This document shows, one piece after another, positions 27,589-36,732 of a stretch of DNA of 64,000 nt (the first letter of the stretch is position 1; each line of letters opens with the position of its first letter). The notes beneath the pieces are model-generated. The model searched no databases. It saw only the letters and a list, made by a program, of their open reading frames with translations, and had not been told where the DNA came from. The DNA comes from Nocardia sp. NBC_00565 (GTDB lineage Bacteria > Actinomycetota > Actinomycetes > Mycobacteriales > Mycobacteriaceae). The translations under genes were made by a program, and so were the position numbers. The stretch spans positions 1,674,001 through 1,738,000 of the forward strand of contig NZ_CP107785.1 in NCBI RefSeq assembly GCF_036345915.1, in the 5' to 3' direction.

Positions 27589-28875
27589 GGGGTGCCTCTC
27601 CGGCGCACACAGCGGATCACTCGGGGCCATCCGGTCGAGCAATAGCGCCTGTTCGGCGGCATTTCCGGTCAACTCTGCCGCGCGGGCGAATTCGGCGCGG
27701 GCTTCGTCGTGGCGGCCCAGTCGCTCGAGCAGGTCGCCGCGAACGGCGGGCAGCAGGTGGTATCTGTCCAACGCACCCGCGGCCACGAGCGCGTCGACCA
27801 ATTCCAGGCCCACGGCGGGTCCGTGCACCTTACTGACCGCGACGGCCCGGTTCAGATCGATAACAGGTGACGGAAAGCGTTCCGCGAGAACGGCATACAG
27901 ACCAGCGATGCGCCGCCAATCGGTCTCCGCGCTGCTCGGCGCCATGGCGTGCACCGCGGCGATCGCGGCTTGCAGTGCATAACGACCGGGTGGCAGACCG
28001 CGATTCCGACTGACCGTATGGGCATGTCCGAGCGCCGCGAAACCTCGTCGAATCAACAGTTGATCCCAGCGAGCCCGCTCCTGATCCGCCAACAGGACAA
28101 CGGTTTTCGCGGGTCCGACCCGGGCGGCGGAGCGTGAGGCCTGCAATTCGAGCAGTGCGGCCAGCCCGTGCGTCTCGGGTTCCTCGGGCAGCAGATTCGC
28201 CAGCATACGCGCCAAACGCAGTGCGTCCTGACATAATTCGACGCGAATCCAGTCATCGCCCGCGGTCGCCGAATAGCCTTCGTTGAAGATCAGGTAGATG
28301 ACCTCGAGGACCGAATCCAACCTCCTGGCCAACTCGTCCCCGCTCGGCACCTCATAGGGCACATGCCGGGCGGCAATGGTGCGCTTGGCCCGCACAATGC
28401 GTTGGGCGACAGTCGATTCCGGTACGACGAAGGCCCGTGCGATCTCCTCGGTGGTCAATCCGCCGACCAGCCGCAGCGTCAACGCCACCCGGGCCCGCGC
28501 CGACAGCACCGGGTGACATGCCGTGAAGATCATGCGCAGTAGATCGTCTTCGATCTCACCGTCGGCCTGCGGCTGCTGAGGTTGGTCGGTCCGCAGCTCG
28601 TGACCGACCAACGTCAGCTTGCGCGTGAGGTTCTGGTTGCGGCGCACCAGATCGATCGCCCGATGCTTCGCGGTGAGCATGAGCCAGCCACCCGGATTCG
28701 GCGGCACCCCGTCGCGCGGCCACTGCTCCAGGGCCGCGACCAGCGCGTCCTGTGCGAGCTCCTCGGCGGCGTCGATATCGCCGACGATCCGGGTGAGCCC
28801 GGCGACCAGGCGCGGCCATTCCATCCGCCACACCGTCTCGACGGCTTCCCTGGTCTGCTCGGGCGACCGGCTCAT
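27577..28875 (-). CDS. ECF sigma factor, ECF42-like with C-terminal helical/TPR extension
   Basis: 432 residues. Region 2: GDIDAAEELAQDALVAALEQ, then GWLMLTAKHRAIDLVRR. Region 4: LTTEEIARAFVVPESTVAQR. A ~200-residue C-terminal extension (FNEGYSATAGDDWIRVELCQ onward) is the hallmark of ECF42 factors. The next gene upstream is a DGPF protein, the conserved ECF42 partner. No anti-sigma factor is visible; the extension may regulate activity. Confidence 0.93.
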   Translation of the reverse strand: MSRSPEQTREAVETVWRMEWPRLVAGLTRIVGDIDAAEELAQDALVAALEQWPRDGVPPNPGGWLMLTAKHRAIDLVRRNQNLTRKLTLVGHELRTDQPQQPQADGEIEDDLLRMIFTACHPVLSARARVALTLRLVGGLTTEEIARAFVVPESTVAQRIVRAKRTIAARHVPYEVPSGDELARRLDSVLEVIYLIFNEGYSATAGDDWIRVELCQDALRLARMLANLLPEEPETHGLAALLELQASRSAARVGPAKTVVLLADQERARWDQLLIRRGFAALGHAHTVSRNRGLPPGRYALQAAIAAVHAMAPSSAETDWRRIAGLYAVLAERFPSPVIDLNRAVAVSKVHGPAVGLELVDALVAAGALDRYHLLPAVRGDLLERLGRHDEARAEFARAAELTGNAAEQALLLDRMAPSDPLCAPERHPDDS

Positions 28876-28884
28876 GCGCGGATC

Positions 28885-29232
28885 TCAGCCCTCGTCGATC
28901 TGGCGAATCTCGACCTCGATATCCCATTCCGGCCCGTGCACCCCGAGGAAGCGCGAGGTCCATTCGATCGCTTCCTCCTTGGATTTCGTCTGCAGGAGGC
29001 AGTACCCACCGACAACCTCTTTGGACTCCGTGAAAGGTCCGTCGAGCACGGTCTGCTTGCCGCCGGACTGGTTGATCTTGGTGGCCTCGGTGATCGAGCG
29101 CAGACCGGCGGTATCCAGCAGCACCCCGGCCTTCGTCATCTCCTCGATCACCTTGTTGACCTGCTCGAACAGCGCCTCGTCGGGAACCGGCGCGGTGGTC
29201 GGGTCAACGTGGATCAGCATCATGTGTCGCAT
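28885..29232 (-). CDS. YCII/DGPF-domain protein
   Basis: 115 residues with TVLDGPFTESKEVVGGYCLL containing the DGPF signature. The gene ends nine bases before the ECF42 gene starts, in the same operon. Such proteins accompany ECF42 sigma factors and are thought to be targets or modulators; enzymatic role unknown. Confidence 0.92.
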   Translation of the reverse strand: MRHMMLIHVDPTTAPVPDEALFEQVNKVIEEMTKAGVLLDTAGLRSITEATKINQSGGKQTVLDGPFTESKEVVGGYCLLQTKSKEEAIEWTSRFLGVHGPEWDIEVEIRQIDEG

Positions 29233-29358
29233 CTGGCCATCCTTCGGTCGGTGGTCGGCATCGTCCGACCCTCACCTCAACGCATCGAACGGCATCGGCT
29301 CGAATCGACATTCTCCCGGAAAATTCTTCCGCAATCGCTCCGGGGAGTACACCGCCGG

Positions 29359-30162
29359 CTACGCGGGCCAGGCGCGCACTGCCGCCCGAGCGGTCCAGCG
29401 GCCGGTGTCGTAGCGGACCGCGACGGGATGATCGAATGCGGCGGTCACCGTCTCCGTGGTGACCGTCTCCGGTGCGGGGCCCGCGGCGACGGTGCGACCG
29501 TTCGCGATGAGCAGCGCGTGCGTTGTGGTGCTCGGCAGCTCCTCCAGATGATGGGTGACCAGGATCGATGCGACGTCCGGATGGGTCTGGCCGAGTGCGT
29601 CGATGGTCTCGAGGAGTTGTTCGCGGGCGGCCACGTCGAGTCCGGTGGACGGTTCGTCGAACAGCAGTAGGCGCGGTTCGGCGATGAGCGCGCGGGCGAT
29701 CAGCGTCCGGCCGCGTTCGCCCTGGGACAGCGTCGGCCAGATCTCCTCGGCCTTGCCTTTGAGGCCGACTGTGTCGATCATCGCGTCCGCGCGGCGCAGG
29801 TCCTCGGGCGTGGGCGTCCAGCGCATCGGGGTGTCGATGGTGGCGGTGATGCCGGTGAGCACGACCTCGCGGACGGTCAGCGGATAGCGCAGCGGGTGGC
29901 GGGGGTTCACATGCCCGATCGAATGGCGCAGCGGCGCCAGGTCGACGCGGCCCATCCGCTGGCCGAGGATATCGACGGTGCCCGAGGTCGGGAAGGTGAC
30001 GGCGGCGCAGAAGCCGAGCAGGGTGCTCTTACCCGCGCCGTTGGGGCCGAGCAGCGCCCAGTGTTCGCCCGCGTGCACGGTCAGCGAGATACCGTCGATG
30101 ATCTGTTTGCCCTCGCGGCGGAAGGTCACCTCGGTCAGTTGCAGCACTGGGGTGTCGGACAC
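29359..30162 (-). CDS. stand-alone ABC ATPase
   Basis: 267 residues. Walker A LLGPNGAGKSTLL, signature LSQGERGR, Walker B LLLFDEPSTGLD and H-loop LVTHHLEEL. No permease gene is adjacent. Similar lone ATPases resemble molybdate/iron-type import ATPases; a partner may be elsewhere. Confidence 0.88.
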   Translation of the reverse strand: MSDTPVLQLTEVTFRREGKQIIDGISLTVHAGEHWALLGPNGAGKSTLLGFCAAVTFPTSGTVDILGQRMGRVDLAPLRHSIGHVNPRHPLRYPLTVREVVLTGITATIDTPMRWTPTPEDLRRADAMIDTVGLKGKAEEIWPTLSQGERGRTLIARALIAEPRLLLFDEPSTGLDVAAREQLLETIDALGQTHPDVASILVTHHLEELPSTTTHALLIANGRTVAAGPAPETVTTETVTAAFDHPVAVRYDTGRWTARAAVRAWPA

Positions 30163-30283
30163 GGGGAGATCTCCGTTCGGGTCGTCTGCGGGGTTCGGGC
30201 GGTCTCGGCCGTTGGTCGGAGACTCCGACGAGTTGCACGAGAAGTCGGCCCGAATGCTCTCGGGCCGACTCGGGTGACCGCCG

Positions 30284-30955
30284 TCATGAGAACTCCGCCT
30301 TGAGCGTCGTCAGGTGCGAGCGGCTGAATTCGGCTGCGGCGGTGGGATTTCGGTGCGCGATGGCGTCGGTGAGCCGAATGTGCGCGTCATGGTCGGCGGG
30401 TTCGGAGGGGACCGGCCGGATCTTCAACATGTCGATCATGGCCACCCGTAGGCGGGGTAGGAAGGTGTCGAACAGTTGGGTGAGCACGTCATTGTGCGCG
30501 GCGACGATGACCGCGCGATGGAATGCCATATCGGCGTCCACATGCTCGGCGACCGGTTCGCCGTGTGCCTCCCGCGCGGCCAGCGCCCGGCGGATGGCGC
30601 GCAGGTCGGCCGGGGTGCGGCGCTGTGCGGCCAAGGCGGCCGCTTCGGCTTCGATGGCGATGCGGGCCTCGATGACCGAGGCGATGGTGGCCCGGCGCAG
30701 CACGACGTCCCAGTCGTCGGTGACATCCAGCGCGGTGACGAAAACGCCCGCGCCCTGGCGGCTGTCGAGCACGCCCTTACCCGCCAATTCGCGGATCGCC
30801 TCGCGCAGGGTGGATCGGCCGACGCCGAGCTGCGCGGCCAGGGTCGTCTCGCCAGGAAGACGATGTCCCAGTGGCCATTCCCCGTCCTTGATGCGAGTCA
30901 GCAGCAGCTCGGCCGCCTGTGCCGCCAGTGGGTGACGCCGTACCTGCGAGACCAT
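30284..30955 (-). CDS. FadR-type GntR regulator (FCD domain)
   Basis: 223 residues. Winged helix LPGETTLAAQLGVGRSTLRE, then an FCD helical domain with a metal-binding arrangement (DADMAFHRAVIVAAHNDVL). Divergent from the leuA leader. It may control the adjacent gene or a distant catabolic set; ligand unknown. Confidence 0.88.
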   Translation of the reverse strand: MVSQVRRHPLAAQAAELLLTRIKDGEWPLGHRLPGETTLAAQLGVGRSTLREAIRELAGKGVLDSRQGAGVFVTALDVTDDWDVVLRRATIASVIEARIAIEAEAAALAAQRRTPADLRAIRRALAAREAHGEPVAEHVDADMAFHRAVIVAAHNDVLTQLFDTFLPRLRVAMIDMLKIRPVPSEPADHDAHIRLTDAIAHRNPTAAAEFSRSHLTTLKAEFS

Positions 30956-31000
30956 TGAACCTCTCTACTTGTCTGAGGAGTTGTGTATAGTCTAGCAATC

Positions 31001-31042
31001 ATGCGCACCATGCTTCTGCTTAGCCGCCACGGCGGGGCCTAA
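31001..31042 (+). CDS. leuA leader peptide (13 residues)
   Basis: ATG at 31001 encodes MRTMLLLSRHGGA and a TAA stop. Three consecutive leucine codons (CTT CTG CTT) lie before a mutually exclusive hairpin set upstream of leuA. This is the classic design of ribosome-mediated attenuation: stalling at Leu codons when leucine is short changes RNA folding. Confidence 0.8.
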   Translation: MRTMLLLSRHGGA

Positions 31043-31081
31043 CGACCGGCCACCCGCCGTGGGGCTTCGTCGTGGCCGGTC
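31027..31081 (+). promoter_or_regulatory. leucine attenuator: two mutually exclusive hairpins
   Basis: CCACGGCGGG (31027-31036) pairs exactly with CCCGCCGTGG (31053-31062). GACCGGCCAC (31044-31053) pairs exactly with GTGGCCGGTC (31072-31081). The segments interleave, so only one helix can form. The first overlaps the leader peptide codons. No U-tract follows the second helix, so premature termination may be Rho-dependent or control may act on translation of leuA. Confidence 0.75.
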
Positions 31082-31123
31082 ATCACTCTGTGTGACGGCC
31101 CGAAGGCCAGGAAGCAGCAGATC

Positions 31124-32884
31124 ATGACCACCCGTATTTTCCCCACCATCGCCACACCCGACGGTGCCATTCCCGATGCCGCCCCGTTGTGGAACAGGCA
31201 GCGGCATTCACGGATGCCGTCGCATCGGTACCGTGACGTCTACGACCGTGTGGAAGTGCCACTCATCCACCGTGATTGGCCGAACGCCCGGCTCACCCAC
31301 GCGCCACTGTGGGTGCCGGTCGATCTGCGTGACGGCAACCAGGCGCTGGCCGAACCCATGGATCCGGCGCGCAAGCGGCGCTTCTTCGAACTGCTGGTCG
31401 CCATGGGCTACAAGGAGATCGAGGTCGGGTACCCCTCCGCGTCGCAGACCGATTTCGATTTCGTCCGGCTGATCGCGCAGACCGATATCGCGCCGGCGGA
31501 CGTCGCGATCGTCGTCTTCACCCCGGCCCGGCGCGATCTCATCGAGCGCACGGTGGCGTCGGTGCGTGGCATTCGCAACGAGGTCGTCATCCATATGTAT
31601 ACCGCCACCGCGCCCACCTGGCGAGATGTGGTGCTGGGCAAGGATATTGCCGAGCTGCGCGAGCTGATCCTGTCCGGTGGACGCGATGTGCTCGAATTCG
31701 CCGGTGGACTGCCGAATGTCCGCTTCGAGTTCTCGCCCGAGGTGTTCAACCTGACCGAACCGGATTTCGTGCTCGATATCTGCGACCGTATGACGACGCT
31801 CTGGGACGCCACCGCGCAGCGGCCGGTGATCCTGAATCTGCCTGCCACGGTGGAGGTCGCGACCCCCAACGTCTACGCCGACCAGATCGAATACATGCAC
31901 AAGAACCTGGCCCGCCGCGACAGCGTGATCCTGTCGGTGCATCCGCACAACGACCGCGGCACTGGCATCGCCTGCGCGGAACTGGCCGTACTCGCCGGAG
32001 CACAGCGCGTGGAGGGCTGTGTCTTCGGCAACGGTGAACGCACCGGCAATGTCGATATCGCGACCCTGGCGCTGAATCTGCATGCGCAGGGCGTGGATCC
32101 GATGATCGACTTCGCCGATATCGACGAGATCCGTCGGACGGTCGAGTACTGCACCCGCCTGCCCATCCACGAAAGACATCCGTACGTAGGCGATCTCGTG
32201 CACACGGCGTTCTCCGGCACGCACCAGGACGCGATCAAGAAGGGTATGGCCGAACACCGCGAACGAGCCGCCGCGTCCGGCATCGCCGAACGTGAACTCG
32301 AGTGGCGCATCCCCTATCTGCCGATCGACCCGGCCGATATCGGGCGCGGTTATGACGCGGTGATCCGGGTGAATTCCCAGTCCGGCAAGGGTGGTATCGC
32401 GTATCTGATGCACACCGAGTACGGCCTGGACCTGCCGCGGCGGCTGCAGATCGATTTCGCGCGGCATGTGCAGGCGCACACCGACGACACCGGTCTGGAG
32501 ATCGCGGCCGCCGAACTGCGGGAGTTGTTCGATAGGACCTATCTGGACACCACCGCGGGGCCGGTCGGGTTGAAGGAATGGCGCACGACCGACGCCTGCA
32601 CCGAGATCACGCTGAGCATCGGTACGACCACCGAACACAGCGAACACCACGGTATCGGCCCGGTTGAAGCGCTCACCGCGGCGCTGGCGCGAGTAGGTTT
32701 TCCGGTCGAAGTGCTCGGTTCGACCCAGCAGTCGATCGGCGCGGGCAACGACGGGACCGCGATCACCTATCTGGAGTACCGCATGGGTGAGCGCACCGGG
32801 TGGGCCTGCGGGCGCAGTGACTCGGTACTCACCGCATCGCTGGCCGCGGTGCTCCGGGCCGCGAATTCAGGGCCGGGCGCCTAG
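31124..32884 (+). CDS. leuA: 2-isopropylmalate synthase
   Basis: 586 residues. HMGL-like TIM barrel: [12 protein letters not shown] (metal/catalytic region), [32 protein letters not shown] and [15 protein letters not shown]-terminal LeuA dimer regulatory domain ending [15 protein letters not shown]. Condenses acetyl-CoA with 2-oxoisovalerate as the first committed step to leucine. Expression is predicted to respond to leucine through the leader; the C-terminal domain gives leucine feedback inhibition in this family. Confidence 0.96.
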   Translation: MTTRIFPTIATPDGAIPDAAPLWNRQRHSRMPSHRYRDVYDRVEVPLIHRDWPNARLTHAPLWVPVDLRDGNQALAEPMDPARKRRFFELLVAMGYKEIEVGYPSASQTDFDFVRLIAQTDIAPADVAIVVFTPARRDLIERTVASVRGIRNEVVIHMYTATAPTWRDVVLGKDIAELRELILSGGRDVLEFAGGLPNVRFEFSPEVFNLTEPDFVLDICDRMTTLWDATAQRPVILNLPATVEVATPNVYADQIEYMHKNLARRDSVILSVHPHNDRGTGIACAELAVLAGAQRVEGCVFGNGERTGNVDIATLALNLHAQGVDPMIDFADIDEIRRTVEYCTRLPIHERHPYVGDLVHTAFSGTHQDAIKKGMAEHRERAAASGIAERELEWRIPYLPIDPADIGRGYDAVIRVNSQSGKGGIAYLMHTEYGLDLPRRLQIDFARHVQAHTDDTGLEIAAAELRELFDRTYLDTTAGPVGLKEWRTTDACTEITLSIGTTTEHSEHHGIGPVEALTAALARVGFPVEVLGSTQQSIGAGNDGTAITYLEYRMGERTGWACGRSDSVLTASLAAVLRAANSGPGA

Positions 32885-32949
32885 GCGGCGAACGCGACAT
32901 CTTGGGCAAAATGCCCAGGACGACGGCGGCACATGAAAAGGTATGCAGC

Positions 32950-35250
32950 GTGGTGCGGCACGTGACAGGGAACCTCCCGGCTGAGGTGACTAGCTTCGTC
33001 GGTCGTGGCGCCGAGGTCGCCACGGCGCGCAAGCTGCTGTCCAGCACGCGCCTGCTCACACTGACCGGACCGGGCGGTGTCGGCAAGACCCGGCTCAGTC
33101 GGCAGGTGGGGGAGACGGTGCGTCGCGCCTTTCCCGATGGGGTGTGGCTGGTCGAGGTCGCGCACGTGCACGACGGGGAACTGGTGGCGTTGAGCGTCGC
33201 GCAGACGTTGGGTCTGCGCGACGACTCCAGCGCACCGGTGGTCAGCCTGACCGATTTCCTGGCGGACAAGAGCCTGCTGTTGATCCTGGACAACTGCGAG
33301 CACCTGATCGACGCGTGTGCGGCGCTGGTGGACCGGCTGATTCCGGCGACGACGAATGTGCGGATTCTGGCGACCAGCCGCGAGCCGCTCGGGGTCTCCG
33401 GGGAACAGGTGCTGCCGGTCGCGCCGCTCGCGGTGCCCGAGGACTCCGATCAAGATGCCCGCCGTCCGGCCGGGGTCGACACCGACGCATTCCGGTTGCT
33501 GGTCGATCGGGCCGCCGCGGCGAATCCCGACTTCCAGGTGACCGCGGCGAATCGCGGCGCGCTCGCGGCGATCTGCCGTCGGCTCGACGGTATTCCGCTG
33601 GCACTCGAGCTGGCGGCGTTGCGGTTGCGGATGTTCACGCCCGATCAGGTGCTCGCGCGCTTGGACGATGCGATGCGGTTGCTCACCACCGGGCTGCGGA
33701 CCGCACCGGAGCGGCAGCAGACGCTGGAGGCCGCGATCGGGTGGAGTTATGACCTGTGCACGCCCGATGAACAGTATCTGTGGGAGCAGTTGTCGGTCTT
33801 CGCCGGCGGTTTCGACCTCGAGGCCGCGGAGGCGGTGTGCATGGTCGATCCGCCGGGTGCGTTGCTGGACGCGCTGACCGGGCTGGTCGACAAGTCGGTG
33901 CTGAGCTATCGACAGGACAGTGACGGTACCGGGCGCTACACCATGCTCGAGCCGCTGCGCCAGTTCGCGCTGGCGCGGTTGGTCGCGCGCGGCGGTGAGC
34001 GCATGGTGCGGGTGCGTCATCGCGACCACTACCACCGGGTCGCCAGGCGTGGGCGCACCGCGTACTGGGGCAGCGAGGATGTCACCTGGTTCCGTGACGT
34101 CACCCGCGAACATCCGAATATGCGTGCGGCACTGCAGTTCTCGCTCGCGGATCCGGAAAGCGCCCATCGCGCACTGGAAATCGCGACGGAATTGCGGCCG
34201 TTCTGGGAACATTACCGCTTCCTGCTGGAGGGCTATCGCTGGCTATTGGAGGCGTTGGACAAGGATCTCGACCACACGAAGGATCGAGCCCGTGCCCTGG
34301 CCGCCGCCTCGGTGATCGCCGCCATGCTCTCCGATCCCGAGACCGCCACCCGGTTCGCCGGTGAATGTCTGGAAATCGCAACGGAGCTCGACACCGAAGA
34401 CGTCCTCGCCGAACATGCCCTGCTGTCGGCACTGCTGGCGTTCGCCGAGGAGGATCCCAGGCGGGCACTCGATATCGCCGAATCCGCCTCGGACCGCGCT
34501 CGCGCCTGCGCCCACCACGGTGTCGAGATGGAGAGCCTGGCGTTCGCCTATGTGTGTGCGCTGGTGTTGGCGGACGAACGCGCGGGCGCGATCGCGGACC
34601 GATTCCTCGCCGAGACGGCGGAATACGGTTCACACCTGCTCGGCGGGCTGGGGTATTGGGCGGTGGGCACGAACCACTGGCGTAATGGCGAGCAGCGCAA
34701 GGCAATCGACGATCTGCGGCGCGCCGTGGAGCTGTTCCGGCTGTTCGACCGGTGCGTGTGGACGGCGTCCGGGTTCGATGGGCTGGCGTGGGCGGCCGCC
34801 GCTGACGGCGATCTGCACCGCGCGGCCCGGCTGATGGGTGCCGCGTCCACGGTGCGCCGCGGCAGTACCCAGCGACTCGCCCACGAGATGACCGAATTCG
34901 TCGGGGACAAGGTGCGCCTGCAGGTGCGTGATGCGATGGGGGAGAAGGAGTTTCGCGTCACGTTCGAGTCGGGCGCGGCGTTGGGCCTCGACGAGGCGGT
35001 CGACTACGCGCTCGGCAACCAGCCGCGTCCGGCCGCACAGCCGGTGAAATCCACTGCGGCAGATGTTCTTACCCGTCGTGAGCGGGATGTGGCGCGGTTG
35101 ATCGCGGCGGGCTACAGCAATAAGAGCATCGCGACCGAGCTGGTGATCTCGATCCGGACCGCGGAGAGCCACGTCGAACACATTCTCACCAAACTGGGCT
35201 TCACCTCGCGGACCCAGATCGCCGGGTGGGTGAGCAGGCACGAGCTCTGA
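32950..35250 (+). CDS. LuxR-family ATPase regulator (NB-ARC/AfsR-like with C-terminal LuxR HTH)
   Basis: About 766 residues from GTG 32950 (AAAAGG eight bases before); an in-frame ATG at 32911 is an alternative. N-terminal P-loop ATPase: LTLTGPGGVGKTRLSRQVGE and LLLILDNCEHL, sensor-like ILATSREPLGVSGEQVLPV. Central helical/TPR-like region. C-terminal LuxR HTH: LTRRERDVARLIAAGYSNKS, then IATELVISIRTAESHVEHIL. A nucleotide-switched transcription factor; targets unknown. Confidence 0.9.
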   Translation: MVRHVTGNLPAEVTSFVGRGAEVATARKLLSSTRLLTLTGPGGVGKTRLSRQVGETVRRAFPDGVWLVEVAHVHDGELVALSVAQTLGLRDDSSAPVVSLTDFLADKSLLLILDNCEHLIDACAALVDRLIPATTNVRILATSREPLGVSGEQVLPVAPLAVPEDSDQDARRPAGVDTDAFRLLVDRAAAANPDFQVTAANRGALAAICRRLDGIPLALELAALRLRMFTPDQVLARLDDAMRLLTTGLRTAPERQQTLEAAIGWSYDLCTPDEQYLWEQLSVFAGGFDLEAAEAVCMVDPPGALLDALTGLVDKSVLSYRQDSDGTGRYTMLEPLRQFALARLVARGGERMVRVRHRDHYHRVARRGRTAYWGSEDVTWFRDVTREHPNMRAALQFSLADPESAHRALEIATELRPFWEHYRFLLEGYRWLLEALDKDLDHTKDRARALAAASVIAAMLSDPETATRFAGECLEIATELDTEDVLAEHALLSALLAFAEEDPRRALDIAESASDRARACAHHGVEMESLAFAYVCALVLADERAGAIADRFLAETAEYGSHLLGGLGYWAVGTNHWRNGEQRKAIDDLRRAVELFRLFDRCVWTASGFDGLAWAAAADGDLHRAARLMGAASTVRRGSTQRLAHEMTEFVGDKVRLQVRDAMGEKEFRVTFESGAALGLDEAVDYALGNQPRPAAQPVKSTAADVLTRRERDVARLIAAGYSNKSIATELVISIRTAESHVEHILTKLGFTSRTQIAGWVSRHEL

Positions 35251-35254
35251 CGCG

Positions 35255-35776
35255 TCAGTCGCCGGTCGCGCCGTCGATGCGTTCGCGGAGGAAGTCGGCG
35301 TGGCCGTTGTGCCGCGCGTACTCCTCGATCATGTGCACATACACCCAGCGCAGGTTGTATTCGAGTTCGCGCCGGGGATATTCGAACGTGTGCTCGAGCG
35401 ACAGCTCGGCGACGGCGGCATCGGCCGATTCGATCTCTCGGTGCAGCGTCGCGAGATCGGCGGCGGCGTCGGCATTGCCGATATCGTCGAAATCGCCGTC
35501 CGGATTGTCCGCGCTGCAGTAGAGGTAGTCCAGCTGTTCGCCGCCAGCGGCAATGCGGAACCAGCCGCGTTCGCATTCGGCGAGGTGGCGGACCAGCCCG
35601 AGTAGCGAGATGGTCGACGGTGCGACACAGCGCCGCTTCAATTGTTCGGCTTCGAGTCCGGCGCATTTCCAGAGCAGGGTGCGGCGGTGCAGGTCCAGCC
35701 AGGCCTGCAGCATGGTGCGCTCATCGGCGACCAACGGCGGTTTGCTTCGGGTGATCTCAGGTGCAGTCCACGTCAC
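35255..35776 (-). CDS. DinB/DUF664-family protein
   Basis: 173 residues from GTG 35776. VRHLAECERGWFRIAAGGEQ and the C-terminal MIEEYARHNGHADFLRERID carry the His ligands of DinB-like four-helix bundles. Mycothiol- or metal-dependent transferase is the usual family role; actual substrate unknown. Confidence 0.85.
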   Translation of the reverse strand: MTWTAPEITRSKPPLVADERTMLQAWLDLHRRTLLWKCAGLEAEQLKRRCVAPSTISLLGLVRHLAECERGWFRIAAGGEQLDYLYCSADNPDGDFDDIGNADAAADLATLHREIESADAAVAELSLEHTFEYPRRELEYNLRWVYVHMIEEYARHNGHADFLRERIDGATGD

Positions 35777-35880
35777 GGGCCGACTGTAACTCCGAACCCG
35801 CGACGGATCTTGTGAATTACCGCGACACCGCACCGGACGCGGTGCTGCCCATGCCGCCGTGACGGCAGGGGCATCCCCGG

Positions 35881-36732
35881 CTACAGGCCCGAGGTCAGGA
35901 AGTCGATCACCGCACGCTCGAAGGCGGCCTTGCGCTCGATCTGCACCCAGTGCCCGCACCGGCCGAACAGGCGCAGATCCGCGTTGGGTAGCTGTCGCGA
36001 TGGCAGCAATGCGCCCTCGGCCGGGGTGACCCGATCATCGCGACCCCACAGCAGCAACACCTGATGCCGCAGCGCGCGCAGCCGCGCCCAGAGCGGAACA
36101 GGTTCCGCGAAAGCGGGATTCGCGAATGTCGCATACGCATCGCGAATCGCCGCGATGGCGGCCGGATCCGACGCCGTCGCGAGTCGCTGGTCGACGAGTT
36201 CGTCGGTGAGCACCGCCTCGTCGAACACCATGGTGCGCAGCCAGGCGAGCACGCGCTCGCGAGTGGGCGTCATCGTGAAGTCGAGTAACCGCCGAATCCC
36301 TTCGGACGGTTCGGGTCCCAGCACGTTGACACCCACGCCGCCGGGGGCCATCAGCACCAACCGATCGACCCGCTCGCCGTGCTCGAGCGCCACCAGCGTA
36401 GCCACCGCGCCGCCCATGGAGTTGCCCAGCAGATGCGCGCTGGGCAACTCGAGTTGATCGAGCAACCCGATCACCGAGTCGGCCGAGATGCGCAGGTAGT
36501 TGCGTTCGTAGACCTCGGGGCGCTCGCTCGCGCCGAAGCCGGGCTGATCCAAGATCAGGCAGCGGAAATGGTCGGCGAGCACGGGCAGGTTCGCGCCGAA
36601 GTTCGCCCAGCCCGACACACCCGGTCCGGAGCCGTGCAGGAGCACCAGCGGTGGGCCCGAACCCGCCTCGTGGTAGCGAAGTTTCAGTCCGTCGACCGTG
36701 ACGTGCCGACTCGTCGAGACGGCGGTTGGCAT
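35881..36732 (-). CDS. HsaD-like meta-cleavage/alpha-beta hydrolase
   Basis: 283 residues from ATG 36732, overlapping the preceding stop (ATGA). HGSGPGVSGWANF is the oxyanion region, GNSMGG the nucleophile elbow, LLLWGRDDRVTP the acid strand and FGRCGHWVQIE the histidine. The sequence resembles C-C bond hydrolases of meta-cleavage pathways such as HsaD. Coupling to an HsaA-like monooxygenase supports an aromatic or steroid-ring breakdown step, though the extradiol dioxygenase is absent here. Confidence 0.88.
   Translation of the reverse strand: MPTAVSTSRHVTVDGLKLRYHEAGSGPPLVLLHGSGPGVSGWANFGANLPVLADHFRCLILDQPGFGASERPEVYERNYLRISADSVIGLLDQLELPSAHLLGNSMGGAVATLVALEHGERVDRLVLMAPGGVGVNVLGPEPSEGIRRLLDFTMTPTRERVLAWLRTMVFDEAVLTDELVDQRLATASDPAAIAAIRDAYATFANPAFAEPVPLWARLRALRHQVLLLWGRDDRVTPAEGALLPSRQLPNADLRLFGRCGHWVQIERKAAFERAVIDFLTSGL

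Noticed and set aside
31044..31081. leuA hairpin as an intrinsic terminator
   Set aside because: The helix is strong but no run of T follows; it is described as part of an attenuator instead.
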